A stretch of DNA of 64,000 bases from Burkholderia puraquae (GTDB lineage: Bacteria > Pseudomonadota > Gammaproteobacteria > Burkholderiales > Burkholderiaceae): the NCBI RefSeq assembly GCF_002099195.1, contig NZ_NBYX01000018.1, positions 1 through 64,000 on the forward strand, read 5' to 3'. Under the pieces are notes generated by a model, which was not told where the DNA came from, ran no database searches, and saw nothing but the letters and a program-made list of their open reading frames with translations. The translations under genes were made by a program, and so were the position numbers. Within the stretch, counting starts at the first letter, position 1. Each line of letters begins with the position of its first letter. Of this stretch, positions 36,367 through 44,990 are shown piece by piece.

Positions 36367-37296
36367 ATGACTGCCACTCCCCGCCCGTCGTCCGCCGCCC
36401 TGCAGGGCACGCTCTACGTTGCGCTGTCCGCTGCCGCGTTCGGCGCGATGGCGATCTTCGGCCGCTACGCGTATGCGGCCGGCGTCGACGTGCTCGGGCT
36501 GCTGATCGTGCGCTTCGCGATCGGCGGCGCGGTGCTCGCGGCGATTGCACGGCATCGCCGCGTCGCGTGGCCACGCGGGCGCGCGCTTGTGCCGCTCGTG
36601 GCGATGGGTGCGCTCGGCTACGTCGGGCAGTCGTTCTGTTATTTCAGCGCGCTGCAGCACGCGCAGGCGAGCCTCGTCGCGCTGCTGCTGTACTTGTATC
36701 CGGCCTTCGTTACGCTGCTGGCCGCGTGGTGGCTCGGCGAGCGCCTTACGCGCGCGAAGGCCGTTGCGCTCGTGCTGTGCGTTGCGGGTTCGGCGCTGAT
36801 GGTCGGCGGCGGGCATGGCGAGCCGCTCGGGATCGCGCTGGCGCTGGCCGCCGCGGTGATCTATTCGCTGTACATCGTCGGCGGCACGAAGGCGACGCGC
36901 GGCGTCGATCCGCTCGCGACCACCGCGATCATCTGCCTGTCGGCAACCGCGACGCTCGTGGCGATCGCCGTCGTGCGAACCGCGGCGTTCGGTGCGCCGC
37001 CGCGCTGGCCCGCGACGGCCGGTGGCTGGGCGTCGATGCTTGCGATCGCGCTCGTGTCGACGGTCGCGGCGATGCTCGCGTTCTTTGCCGGGCTCGAACG
37101 GCTCGGGGCTGCGCGCACGTCGATGCTGTCGACGCTCGAACCGGTCGTGACGGTCGCGCTCGCGGCGTTGCTGTTCGGCGAGGCGCTGTCGCCGCTGCAG
37201 TGGGCGGGCGGCGTTGCGATTCTGGCCGCCGTGCTGGCGCTCGTGCGCGCGGGCGGCGCGGCGGCTGACGATGCGACGGCGACGTCCAACGCGTAG
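36367..37296 (+). CDS. EamA-family (DMT) transporter
   Basis: A 309-residue inner-membrane protein with ten helices in two EamA repeats: LSAAAFGAMAIFGRYAYAAG, ALQHAQASLVALLLYLYPAF and LAAWWLGERLTRAKAVALVL in the first; YIVGGTKATRG, STVAAMLAFFAGLERLGAAR and LLFGEALSPLQWAGGVAIL in the second. It is a metabolite exporter of unknown cargo, only distantly like the EamA protein at 18067. It stands alone; no strong ribosome binding site is visible at ATG 36367 and the frame allows no better start. Confidence 0.9.
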   Translation: MTATPRPSSAALQGTLYVALSAAAFGAMAIFGRYAYAAGVDVLGLLIVRFAIGGAVLAAIARHRRVAWPRGRALVPLVAMGALGYVGQSFCYFSALQHAQASLVALLLYLYPAFVTLLAAWWLGERLTRAKAVALVLCVAGSALMVGGGHGEPLGIALALAAAVIYSLYIVGGTKATRGVDPLATTAIICLSATATLVAIAVVRTAAFGAPPRWPATAGGWASMLAIALVSTVAAMLAFFAGLERLGAARTSMLSTLEPVVTVALAALLFGEALSPLQWAGGVAILAAVLALVRAGGAAADDATATSNA

Positions 37297-37440
37297 CCGG
37301 GAAGGGGAAAGCGGCGGCGTGGGTGGCTACGCGCTGTCGCGGCTGCGGTTTGCCCGCAGAACCACGGCCGATGGCGCGTGCATCGAGTGTCCTGTCGCAG
37401 GCCGCCGGGTGGTTTGCGGCGCGTCAACCGCGGTTGCGCG

Positions 37441-38085
37441 TCACTCGTTGGGCGGCGGCGTCTTCGGTCGGAATTCGCACAGCGGCTCGATCGCGCAGTG
37501 CCAGCATTCGGGCTTGCGGGCCTTGCACACGTAGCGCCCGTGCAGGATCAGCCAGTGATGCGCGTCCTGCAGGAATTCCTTCGGCGTGAACTTCTCGAGC
37601 GCAGCCTCGACGGCGCGCACGTCCTTGCCCGGCGCGAGCCCCGTGCGGTTCGCGACGCGGAAGATATGCGTGTCGACCGCGATCGTCGGCTGGCCGAACG
37701 CGGTGTTCAGCACGACGTTCGCGGTTTTGCGGCCGACGCCCGGCAAGCCTTCCAGCGCTTCGCGATCGGCCGGCACCTCGCCGTCGTAGCGCTCGAGCAG
37801 GATCCGGCACGTCGCGACCACGTTCTTCGCCTTGGTCCGGTACAGGCCGATGGTCTTGATGTACTCGGTGACGCCCTCTTCGCCGAGTGCGACGATTTGT
37901 CGCGGGGTGTTCGCGACCGGAAACATCTTCCGCATCGCCTTGTTGACCGAAACGTCGGTCGCCTGCGCGGACAGCATCACGGCGATCAGCAGCTCGAACG
38001 GCGTCGAGTATTCGAGTTCGGTGGTCGGATGCGGATTGAGGCTCTGCAGCGTTTCGTAGATCGCGTGTCGTTTGCTGGCGTTCAT
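37441..38085 (-). CDS. nth: Endonuclease III
   Basis: A 214-residue base-excision repair DNA glycosylase/AP lyase for oxidised pyrimidines. The helix-hairpin-helix LEGLPGVGRKTANVVLNTAF carries the catalytic Lys, and the following IAVDTHIFRVANR carries the catalytic Asp. The C-terminal iron-sulphur loop has four Cys in VCKARKPECWHC...LC. Length as in E. coli (211). The start ATG overlaps the rsxB stop (ATGA), so the two are translationally coupled. In E. coli nth closes the rsxABCDGE operon; here only rsxB is kept. Confidence 0.97.
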   Translation of the reverse strand: MNASKRHAIYETLQSLNPHPTTELEYSTPFELLIAVMLSAQATDVSVNKAMRKMFPVANTPRQIVALGEEGVTEYIKTIGLYRTKAKNVVATCRILLERYDGEVPADREALEGLPGVGRKTANVVLNTAFGQPTIAVDTHIFRVANRTGLAPGKDVRAVEAALEKFTPKEFLQDAHHWLILHGRYVCKARKPECWHCAIEPLCEFRPKTPPPNE

Positions 38086-38990
38086 GGAGCGCTCTGGTCG
38101 GGCGGTGCGGACGGGCCGCCTGGGCCGTCGTTGCCTGCGTCGTTCTCTTCGTCGTTGCCGCTCGCGGCCGCCGCTTCGGCGTCGCGTTGGGCCTGCTGCT
38201 CGGCGAGCCGTTTGCGGCGCGCCTCGGCCGCGTCGATCTGCGCCTGGACGGCCGCGCTCACGCCTTCGGTGTTCTTCGGCCCGGTGCCTTGTCCGGACAG
38301 TTCTTCCTTCTTCTTGCGCGCACGTTCGAGCGCGGCGGCGATGATCGCGCGTTTCTTCGCTTCGGCGTCGTCTGCGGCCGGTGCGGCGGCTGGCGCGGCG
38401 GATTGCGTTTCCGCGTGTGACGCGGCCGGCTTCGCGGCGCTGGCCGCGCGGCGTGCAGCGGCGCGGGCTTCGGCGGCCTCGCGTTCGCGGCGCTGGCGCG
38501 CGAGCCGCAGGTCGTGGCGTTCACGTGCGGCATCGGCCTGTTCCTGCGACCACGCGTCCCAGCCGGTGCGATCGCCGGTCACAGGCAGCATTGCGATGCA
38601 GTCGACCGGGCAGGGCGGTACGCACAGGTCGCAGCCGGTGCACAGCGACTCGATGATCGTGTGCATCTGCTTCGGCGCGCCGACGATCGCGTCGACCGGG
38701 CACGCCTGCATGCACAGCGTGCAGCCGATGCACAGGCTTTCGTCGATGAAGGCGACGGCGCGCGGATGCTCGCTGCCGTTGACGGGGTTCAGCGGAATCA
38801 CCGGTTTGCCGAGCAGGCTCGAGAGGCGCACGATGCCTTCGGCGCCGCCGGGCGGGCACTGGTTGTAGTTCGCCTCGCCGGCGGCGATCGCCTCAGCGTA
38901 CGGGCGGCAGCCGTTATAGCCGCACTTCGTGCATTGCGTCTGGGGAAGCAGATCTTCGATGCGATCTGCGAGTGTTTTGGAGTCGGTCAC
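38082..38990 (-). CDS. rsxB: Orphan RsxB-like ferredoxin
   Basis: 302 residues from a GTG start. An N-terminal four-cysteine domain, LLPQTQCTKCGYNGCRPYAE, is followed by two 4Fe-4S sites, CIGCTLCMQACP and CTGCDLCVPPCP, as in RsxB/RnfB. Differences from E. coli RsxB: no N-terminal membrane helix, and a long Ala/Glu/Lys/Arg-rich tail (about residues 150-302, e.g. RLARQRREREAAEARAAARR) of coiled-coil type. None of rsxA, C, D, G or E is nearby. It probably acts as a soluble ferredoxin rather than an Rnf pump subunit. GTG 38990 is chosen because MTDSKTLADRIEDLLPQTQC is the expected start and no ATG is available. Confidence 0.9.
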   Translation of the reverse strand: MTDSKTLADRIEDLLPQTQCTKCGYNGCRPYAEAIAAGEANYNQCPPGGAEGIVRLSSLLGKPVIPLNPVNGSEHPRAVAFIDESLCIGCTLCMQACPVDAIVGAPKQMHTIIESLCTGCDLCVPPCPVDCIAMLPVTGDRTGWDAWSQEQADAARERHDLRLARQRREREAAEARAAARRAASAAKPAASHAETQSAAPAAAPAADDAEAKKRAIIAAALERARKKKEELSGQGTGPKNTEGVSAAVQAQIDAAEARRKRLAEQQAQRDAEAAAASGNDEENDAGNDGPGGPSAPPDQSAP

Positions 38991-39242
38991 GGTGACAACG
39001 GGCGCAGCGGCGCCGAATGGCTCTCGGCCGCGTCGGACGCGGCCGGAAAGGTTTGCCAAAGCTCGATTATCGCCGATTTCCCGCATTGCGCTGGACGCCG
39101 TCTGTGCGCATAATCGAACCGCTTTTTTGCAGGGGCTCAGCAGGAGGGCGGCCGTCCGCGGCGCGCCCGTTCCAGGGCGGCCGGCGCCGAGGCGGTGGGG
39201 GTGCCGGTCCGGATCACGCGGCTCACATAGCAAAACGCCACC

Positions 39243-39875
39243 ATGAATCAGCCAAAAATCAAAAGAGATCCTGAAGGTACGCGCCGCCGCATCCTGATGG
39301 CGGCAGCCGAAGAGTTCGCGAGTGGAGGGCTGTTCGGCGCACGCGTCGACCAGATTGCGCGCCGGGCGGAAACCAACGAGCGCATGCTCTATTACTACTT
39401 CGGCAGCAAGGAGCAGCTGTTTACGGCCGTGCTCGAACACGCGTTCTCCGCGCTGACCGAGGCCGAACGCGTGCTCGACCTCGACGGCGTCGCGCCGGTC
39501 GAAGCCGTCACGCGGCTCGCGCATTTCGTTTGGGACTACTACCGCGACCATCCGGAGCTGCTCAGGCTCATCAACAACGAGAACCTGCACGAAGCGCGCT
39601 ACCTGCACAAGTCGACGCGGATCCGCGAGATGATGTCGCCGATCGTCGCGAAGCTCGGCAACGTGCTGTCGCGCGGCCAGAAGGCCGGGCTGTTCCGCAC
39701 CGACGTCGATCCGCTGCGCTTCTACGTGACGCTGTCGGGGCTCGGCTACTACATCGTGTCGAACCGCTTCACGCTCGCCGCGACGCTCGGCCGGGATTTC
39801 ACCGACACCGACGAGCGCGCCGAAATGGTTCGGATGAACACCGAGGTGCTGCTCGCGTATCTGCTGCGCCGCTGA
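39243..39875 (+). CDS. TetR-family transcriptional regulator
   Basis: 210 residues. The N-terminal helix-turn-helix domain (RRRILMAAAEEFASGGLFGA, then VDQIARRAETNERMLYYYFG and SKEQLFTAVLEH) is classic TetR. The C-terminal ligand domain resembles the RutR/TetR_C group (WDYYRDHPELLRLINNENLH). It is convergent with phaZ across a bidirectional terminator and divergent from rsxB with 252 bp between starts; neither relation proves a target. ATG 39243 is the first in frame, and CAAAACGCCACC upstream has little ribosome-binding-site character. Confidence 0.93.
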   Translation: MNQPKIKRDPEGTRRRILMAAAEEFASGGLFGARVDQIARRAETNERMLYYYFGSKEQLFTAVLEHAFSALTEAERVLDLDGVAPVEAVTRLAHFVWDYYRDHPELLRLINNENLHEARYLHKSTRIREMMSPIVAKLGNVLSRGQKAGLFRTDVDPLRFYVTLSGLGYYIVSNRFTLAATLGRDFTDTDERAEMVRMNTEVLLAYLLRR

Positions 39876-39908
39876 TGCGCCGACCGGGCTGACGCGGCCG
39901 CCGGATGT

Positions 39909-39946
39909 AAAAACGCCGCCGTGCGCAGGCAACGGCGGCGTTTTTT
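39909..39946. terminator. Bidirectional terminator between tetR and phaZ
   Basis: AAAAACGCCGCCGT, a loop of about 9, ACGGCGGCGTTTTTT. There are A- and T-runs on either side, so it works for both convergent genes. Confidence 0.95.
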
Positions 39947-39963
39947 CGTCGGAACGCGGTGCG

Positions 39964-41439
39964 TCAGGCGGCCTTGCGCGCGCGCACGGTCTTGGCGCGC
40001 GGGCTGCTGCCGGCGGCGCGTTTTGCGGCCGGTGCGGCCGTGGCAGGGGCGGCGGCCTTGGCCGGCGCCTTCGCGCGCGTGCGCTTTGCCGCGGTGGCGC
40101 GCGTTGCTTCAGCCGGTGCGTTGCTGGCCGGTACGGCCGCGAGCGTCGTGGTAGCCGGCGCATCGGGGACATCCTTCGTCGCGCCGTGCTTCGGCTCCGG
40201 TGCATGCTCGCGGATGAAGTCGCGCAGTTGCGGATAGATGATCGTGCGCCAGCGGCGGCCCGAGAAAATCCCGTAGTGACCGCACTTCTCGGCGGTCAGG
40301 CTGCGGCGATCGTCTTGCGGGATGCCCGTGCACAGCTCGTGCGCGACGTGTGTCTGGCCGCTGCCGGAGATGTCGTCGAGTTCGCCCTCGATCGTCATCA
40401 GCGCGGTGTGCCTGATGTCCTGCGGACGCACGCGCTCGCCTTCGACGTCCCACGTGCCTTCGGCCAGCCGGAATTCCTGGAACACGACGCGGATCGTCTC
40501 GAGGTAATACTCGGCCGCCATGTCGAGCACCGCGTTGTACTCGTCGTAGAACTGGCGGTGCGCTTCGGCGTCGTCCTCGTCGCCGCGCAGCAGGCTCTGG
40601 TAGAAGTCCCAATGCGATTGCGCATGCCGCTCCGGGTTCATCGCGACGAAGCCCGTGTGCTGCAGGAAGCCCGGATACACCTGGCGGCCTTCGCCCGGGT
40701 AGTTCGCGGGCACCGTGTGGATCACGTTGTTTTCGAACCACGCGGTCGAGTGCTGCGTCGCGAGCGAATTCACCGATGTCGGGCTGCGGCGCGCATCGAT
40801 CGGGCCGCCCATCATCGTCATCGTGAGCGGTGTGTCCTCGCCGCGGCTCGCCATCAGCGAGATCGCCGCAAGCACCGGCACCGTCGGCTGGCATACCGAG
40901 ATCACGTGCAGGTTGCGCGCGCCGATGTGACGGATGAACTCCTGGATATACGCGATGTAATCGTGCAGGTGGAACGGGCCGGTCTCGACCGGCACCATCC
41001 GCGCGTCGATCCAGTCGGTGATGTAGACCTTGTGATCCTGCAGCAGCGTGCGCACGGTGTCGCGCAGCAGCGTCGAGTGATGGCCCGACAGCGGCGCGCA
41101 GACCAGCACGACCGGTTCATCTTTCAGTTGCGTGACGGCGTCGGCGTCGTCCGAATAGCGCTTGAAGCGCAGCAGCCGGCAGAACGGCTTCTCGACGATC
41201 GTCTGCTCGACGATCGGGATGTTGTGGCCGTCCTTGACGATCTGATGAATGTTGAATTCGGGCTTCTCGTAATCCTTGCCGAGCCGGTACATCAGTTCGT
41301 ACGCGGCGGCCATCCGCGTCGCGCCTGGCATCAGCGAGAACGGGCTGGACGGATTGGCGAACGATTTGGACGCGGCCTGGGCCCAGGCCGTCAGCGGGCT
41401 CAGCATGGCCCGCTGGAATTCGTGCAGTTGGTAAAGCAT
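39964..41439 (-). CDS. phaZ: Intracellular poly(3-hydroxybutyrate) depolymerase
   Basis: 491 residues. The first 400 are an alpha/beta-hydrolase depolymerase of the Ralstonia PhaZ1 type: MLYQLHEFQRAMLSPLTAWA, the nucleophile Cys183 in HVISVCQPTVPV (the same position as in R. eutropha PhaZ1), and later acid and His residues around TIEGELDDISG and CGHYGIFSGRRW. It releases 3-hydroxybutyrate oligomers from storage granules. The last 90 residues are an Ala/Lys/Pro-rich basic tail (KRTRAKAPAKAAAPATAAPA) like histone- or phasin-type tails. The ATG at 41439 is chosen from homologous starts. A near-perfect inverted repeat 80-150 bp upstream may be an operator. Confidence 0.95.
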   Translation of the reverse strand: MLYQLHEFQRAMLSPLTAWAQAASKSFANPSSPFSLMPGATRMAAAYELMYRLGKDYEKPEFNIHQIVKDGHNIPIVEQTIVEKPFCRLLRFKRYSDDADAVTQLKDEPVVLVCAPLSGHHSTLLRDTVRTLLQDHKVYITDWIDARMVPVETGPFHLHDYIAYIQEFIRHIGARNLHVISVCQPTVPVLAAISLMASRGEDTPLTMTMMGGPIDARRSPTSVNSLATQHSTAWFENNVIHTVPANYPGEGRQVYPGFLQHTGFVAMNPERHAQSHWDFYQSLLRGDEDDAEAHRQFYDEYNAVLDMAAEYYLETIRVVFQEFRLAEGTWDVEGERVRPQDIRHTALMTIEGELDDISGSGQTHVAHELCTGIPQDDRRSLTAEKCGHYGIFSGRRWRTIIYPQLRDFIREHAPEPKHGATKDVPDAPATTTLAAVPASNAPAEATRATAAKRTRAKAPAKAAAPATAAPAAKRAAGSSPRAKTVRARKAA

Positions 41440-41519
41440 GCAGACTACTCCCGCGTGGGGGACGGTGCGCAAGGGCGGCGTGAGGCGTCGCGGCGTGCCG
41501 TGTGGGTCAGTGGCCGGCC

Positions 41520-41586
41520 ATGTTGCACTGCAGCCGGACAATCGCGTCGATCATATCGGACAACGATGGGTGGTGCAATGCAACAT
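41520..41586. promoter_or_regulatory. 13-bp inverted repeat upstream of phaZ
   Basis: ATGTTGCACTGCA (41520-41532) and TGCAATGCAACAT (41574-41586) are inverted with one mismatch, 41 bp apart. Both arms are TGC/GCA-rich like sites reported for the PHB regulator PhaR, which makes PhaR a candidate binder. The repeat is seen; the binder is inferred. Confidence 0.5.
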
Positions 41587-41650
41587 TTCCCCGATTTTTC
41601 ATCAAAGTTTTGCGATTTGACGTTCTCTGAACAAGCCGTTTGCGCCCCGT

Positions 41651-43480
41651 TCAGCGCCCCGTCGCCACGGCCGGCGCGGGCTGGCCGGCTGCGCGCGCCA
41701 TCGCGTCTTCGTGGTGCATCAGGTTCATTGCAGTATGCACGAGCGCCACGTGCGAGAACGCCTGCGGGAAGTTGCCGACGAGCCGCCCGTCCACCGGGTC
41801 GTACTCTTCCGCCAGCAGCCCGAGGTCGTTCGACAGCGAGAGCAGCCGGCTGAACAGGCGGTGCGCGTCGTCGATCCGGCCGAGCAGCGCATAGTTGTCG
41901 ACCAGCCAGAAGCTGCACGCGAGAAACGTGCCTTCGCCGGGCGGCAGGCCGTCGTCGTAATCGGTCGTGCGGTAGCGCATCACGAGGCCGTCATGCAGCA
42001 ATTCCCGCTCGATCGCTTCAACCGTGCCGACGATGCGCGGATCTTCCGGCGGCAGGAAGCCGAGCAGCGGCATCAGCAGCACGCTGGCGTCGAGCTCGTC
42101 GCTGCCGTAGCTCTGCGCGAACGCCTGTTTGCCTTCGTGCCACGCGTTGTTGCACACGTCGGCATGGATCTGGTCGCGCAGCGCGCGCCAGCGGTCGAGC
42201 GAGCCGGGCAGCCGGAACATCTCCGCCGACTTGATCGCGCGGTCGAACGCGACCCACGCCATCACCTTCGAGAACGTGAAATGGAGGCGGCCGCCGCGCG
42301 TTTCCCAGATCCCTTCGTCGGGTTCCTGCCAGATCTTCTCGAGATGGTCGAGCAGCGCGCACTGCACGGACCAGACCGTGTCGTCGGCCTGCAGGCCGCC
42401 CACGCGCGCGAGGTGCAGCGCGGCCATCACCTCGCCGAACACGTCGAGCTGGAGCTGGTTCGCGGCGCCGTTGCCGACGCGCACCGGCTTCGAATCCTGA
42501 TAGCCGGGCAGCCAGTCGAGCTCCATTTCCGGCAGCCGGCGCTCGCCGGCGATCCCGTACATGATCTGGATCTGCTCGGGCGAGCCGGCCATCACGCGAC
42601 CGAGCCACGTGCGCCACGCACGCGCCTCGTCGTAGTAGCCGCCGCGCATCAGCGCGAGCAGCGTGATCGTCGCGTCGCGCAGCCAGCAGTAGCGGTAGTC
42701 CCAGTTGCGGTTGCCGCCGATCTTCTCGGGCAGCGACGTGGTCGGCGCCGCGACGATGCCGCCGGTCGGCTCGTACGCAAGCGCCTTCAGCGTGATCAGC
42801 GAACGGCGCACGGCCGCCGCGTAGCGGCCCTGCACCTGGCAGCGGCCCGACCATTCTAGCCAGTAGTTTTCGGTGCGCGCGAGCATCGACAGCGGATCGC
42901 GCGCGGGCGGCAGCCGCATGTGCGACGCCGCATAGCTGAGCGAGAACGGCACGCGCTCGTCGGCGCTGACCGTGAATTCCGCAAGCGTATGGAGATTCTT
43001 GCCGGCGAGCGGCACCGGCGTACGCAGCACGACAGTGTCGGGGCCCGCGATCGCCTTCATGCCGTCCTCGCGGGTCAGCTGCGTGACCCACGGGATCGAG
43101 AAGCCGTAGTCGAAGCGCAATACGAGCTCCATGCGCATCTTCATCGTGCCGTGGCGGCCGACGACGATCCGCACCAGTTCGGACCAGCCGTTGCCGGGCG
43201 GCATGAAGTCGATCACGGTGACGGCACCGTCGGCGCTTTCGTAGTCGGTTTCGAGAATCAGCGTGTCGCCGCGATAGCGGCGCGTCGTGTGCGTGATCGC
43301 GGCGTCGGCGGCCGGCGCGAGCAGCCAGCGGCCGTGCTCGGGAGTGCCGAGAAGCGCCGCGAAGCAGGCGCCCGAATCGAAGCGGGGCCAGCACAGCCAG
43401 TCGACGGAGCCGTCTTTAGCGATCAGCGCGGCGGTATGGCCGTCGCCGACGAGGGCGTAGTCTTCGATCAGGGCGGGCAT
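41651..43480 (-). CDS. Glycoside hydrolase family 15 protein (glucoamylase/trehalase-like)
   Basis: A 609-residue cytoplasmic enzyme of the bacterial GH15 type. The N-terminal beta-sandwich starts MPALIEDYALVGDGHTAALI and includes GSVDWLCWPRFDSGACFAAL. The (alpha/alpha)6 barrel has GGNRNWDYRYCWLRDATITL with the catalytic-site residues and EEYDPVDGRLVGNFPQAFSH near the end carrying a second catalytic Glu region. Such enzymes cleave alpha-glucosidic bonds in glucans or trehalose. No glycogen or trehalose synthesis genes are adjacent. It is divergent from the lactonase gene (164 bp) and separated from phaZ by 211 bp. CAAGGATCGCCTGCCC precedes the ATG. Confidence 0.93.
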   Translation of the reverse strand: MPALIEDYALVGDGHTAALIAKDGSVDWLCWPRFDSGACFAALLGTPEHGRWLLAPAADAAITHTTRRYRGDTLILETDYESADGAVTVIDFMPPGNGWSELVRIVVGRHGTMKMRMELVLRFDYGFSIPWVTQLTREDGMKAIAGPDTVVLRTPVPLAGKNLHTLAEFTVSADERVPFSLSYAASHMRLPPARDPLSMLARTENYWLEWSGRCQVQGRYAAAVRRSLITLKALAYEPTGGIVAAPTTSLPEKIGGNRNWDYRYCWLRDATITLLALMRGGYYDEARAWRTWLGRVMAGSPEQIQIMYGIAGERRLPEMELDWLPGYQDSKPVRVGNGAANQLQLDVFGEVMAALHLARVGGLQADDTVWSVQCALLDHLEKIWQEPDEGIWETRGGRLHFTFSKVMAWVAFDRAIKSAEMFRLPGSLDRWRALRDQIHADVCNNAWHEGKQAFAQSYGSDELDASVLLMPLLGFLPPEDPRIVGTVEAIERELLHDGLVMRYRTTDYDDGLPPGEGTFLACSFWLVDNYALLGRIDDAHRLFSRLLSLSNDLGLLAEEYDPVDGRLVGNFPQAFSHVALVHTAMNLMHHEDAMARAAGQPAPAVATGR

Positions 43481-43533
43481 GGGCAGGCGATCCTTGGTTT
43501 CGAGTTCACAATGCGGACGGCGGTGGCCAAGGC

Positions 43534-43563
43534 TTCACGCACTGGCGCCCCGCCCCGTATACT
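43534..43563 (+). promoter_or_regulatory. Predicted promoter of the lactonase gene
   Basis: TTCACG (43534-43539), 18 bp, TATACT (43558-43563), in the gap to the divergent GH15 gene, about 80 bp before the lactonase start. Confidence 0.45.
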
Positions 43564-43644
43564 CGGCCGGGCGGCGGAGCGCATGAATGGCCGGCGTTTC
43601 GTCCTATCTCAACACTTGAAGCGACTCGATGCAAGGAGGATTCA

Positions 43645-44889
43645 ATGCCCAACCGTTTACGCGAGCGTGACGCACGCGCTTCGACACGAGGGTTCCCGCT
43701 TAGGCTCGCTCACTGGATGAAAGGTTTCGCGATCGTGCTCTCCCTTTCCGCGACCCACGCATTTGCGCAGCAATCGCCCGCCCCGGCCGACGGCGTCTAC
43801 AACCTGCTGGTCGGCACCTACACGGGCGGCGGCAGCGACGGGATCTATGTTTACCGCTTCGATACGAAAACCGGCAGCGTGGCGCCCGTGTCATCGGCGA
43901 AGACCGTGAATCCGTCATACCTGTTGCCGAGCCGCGACGGTCGCACCGTCTATGCGGTCAACGAACTGCCCGGCGACGACGGGCCCGCGTCGCAGCGCGG
44001 CAGCGTCAGCGCATTCCGCTTCGATGCGAAGACGGGCGCACTGAGCTTCATCGATCGCGTGTCGTCGGAAGGGAACGATCCTTGCTATCTCGCGCTGTCA
44101 CCGGACGGCAAGTACCTCGTGACGGCCAACTACTCGGTTGCGAAGGATCCGGGCGGCAGCTTCGCGGTGTTTCCGCTGCGCGACGACGGCGCGGCCGGCC
44201 AGTCCGTGCTGACCGTGCATCACGAAGGCGCGGGGCCGGTGAAGGGCCGCCAGGACGGTGCGCACGTGCACTCGACGGTGTTTTCGCCGGACGGCCATTA
44301 CCTGTTCGTGCAGGATCTCGGCGCGGACAAGATCTACGGCTACCGCTACACGGTGGACGGCAGCCGCGGGCTGATCAGCCCGACCGACACGCGCTACACG
44401 CCGGTGAAGGCAGGCTCGGGCCCGCGTCACATGGTGTTCAGCGCCGACGGCCGGTTCGCGTACGTGACGAGCGAGCTGAATGCGTCGGTCGAGGTGTTCG
44501 GCTACCACGACGGCAAGCTGACGCCGGTCGAGACCGTGTCGATGACCGCGCCGGGCTTCAATGGCAAGATCGGCGGCGGCGCGATCCACCTGTCGCCGGA
44601 CGGCCGCTTCCTGTACGTCAGCAACCGTGGCGACGCGAACGACCTGGTGATCTACGCGGTGAACCAGGCCGATGGCCGGTTGAAGCACGCCGGCCGCCAG
44701 TCGAGCCTCGGCAAGACGCCGCGCGAGTTCCTGATCGATCCGACCGGCAAGTGGCTGATCGTCGGCAACCAGGACAGCGATACGTTCTACGTGTTCAGCC
44801 GCAATGTCGAAACGGGGCAGCTCGGCGCGAATCCGCAGAAGGTGGCGGTCGGCAAGCCGGTCGACTTCAAGCTGGTGCCGGTGCAGTAA
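43645..44889 (+). CDS. Exported lactonase-family seven-bladed beta-propeller
   Basis: A 414-residue protein of the Pgl/YbhE lactonase family. The propeller starts YNLLVGTYTGGGSDGIYVYR and repeats blade motifs LALSPDGKYLVTANYS, STVFSPDGHYLFVQDLG, MVFSADGRFAYVTSEL and IHLSPDGRFLYVSNRG, ending FLIDPTGKWLIVGNQD. Cytoplasmic relatives hydrolyse 6-phosphogluconolactone. This one has a signal segment MKGFAIVLSLSATHAFAQQ, so it is probably periplasmic and acts on another lactone. The start is ATG 43645, seven bases after AAGGAGG, which puts 24 basic residues before the signal helix; ATG 43717 would give a standard signal peptide. Confidence 0.9.
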   Translation: MPNRLRERDARASTRGFPLRLAHWMKGFAIVLSLSATHAFAQQSPAPADGVYNLLVGTYTGGGSDGIYVYRFDTKTGSVAPVSSAKTVNPSYLLPSRDGRTVYAVNELPGDDGPASQRGSVSAFRFDAKTGALSFIDRVSSEGNDPCYLALSPDGKYLVTANYSVAKDPGGSFAVFPLRDDGAAGQSVLTVHHEGAGPVKGRQDGAHVHSTVFSPDGHYLFVQDLGADKIYGYRYTVDGSRGLISPTDTRYTPVKAGSGPRHMVFSADGRFAYVTSELNASVEVFGYHDGKLTPVETVSMTAPGFNGKIGGGAIHLSPDGRFLYVSNRGDANDLVIYAVNQADGRLKHAGRQSSLGKTPREFLIDPTGKWLIVGNQDSDTFYVFSRNVETGQLGANPQKVAVGKPVDFKLVPVQ

Positions 44890-44892
44890 ATG

Positions 44893-44927
44893 AAAAAGGG
44901 CGCTGCCGAGGCAGCGCCCTGTGTTTT
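44893..44927 (+). terminator. Terminator after the lactonase gene
   Basis: GGGCGCTGCC and GGCAGCGCCC form a perfect stem with a tight loop, preceded by AAAAA and followed by TGTGTTTT, 10 bp after the stop. Confidence 0.9.
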
Positions 44928-44990
44928 CCGGGGCGGCCGGTTTCCCGGTGAGCCCGTATCGATTGACGGGCGGCCGCCCGGCCGCCGCGC

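Noticed and set aside
38991-40205. Upstream extension of the rsxB frame to an ATG at 40205
   Set aside because: It would run through the tetR gene and the tetR-phaZ terminator on the opposite strand. The iron-sulphur protein starts naturally at GTG 38990.
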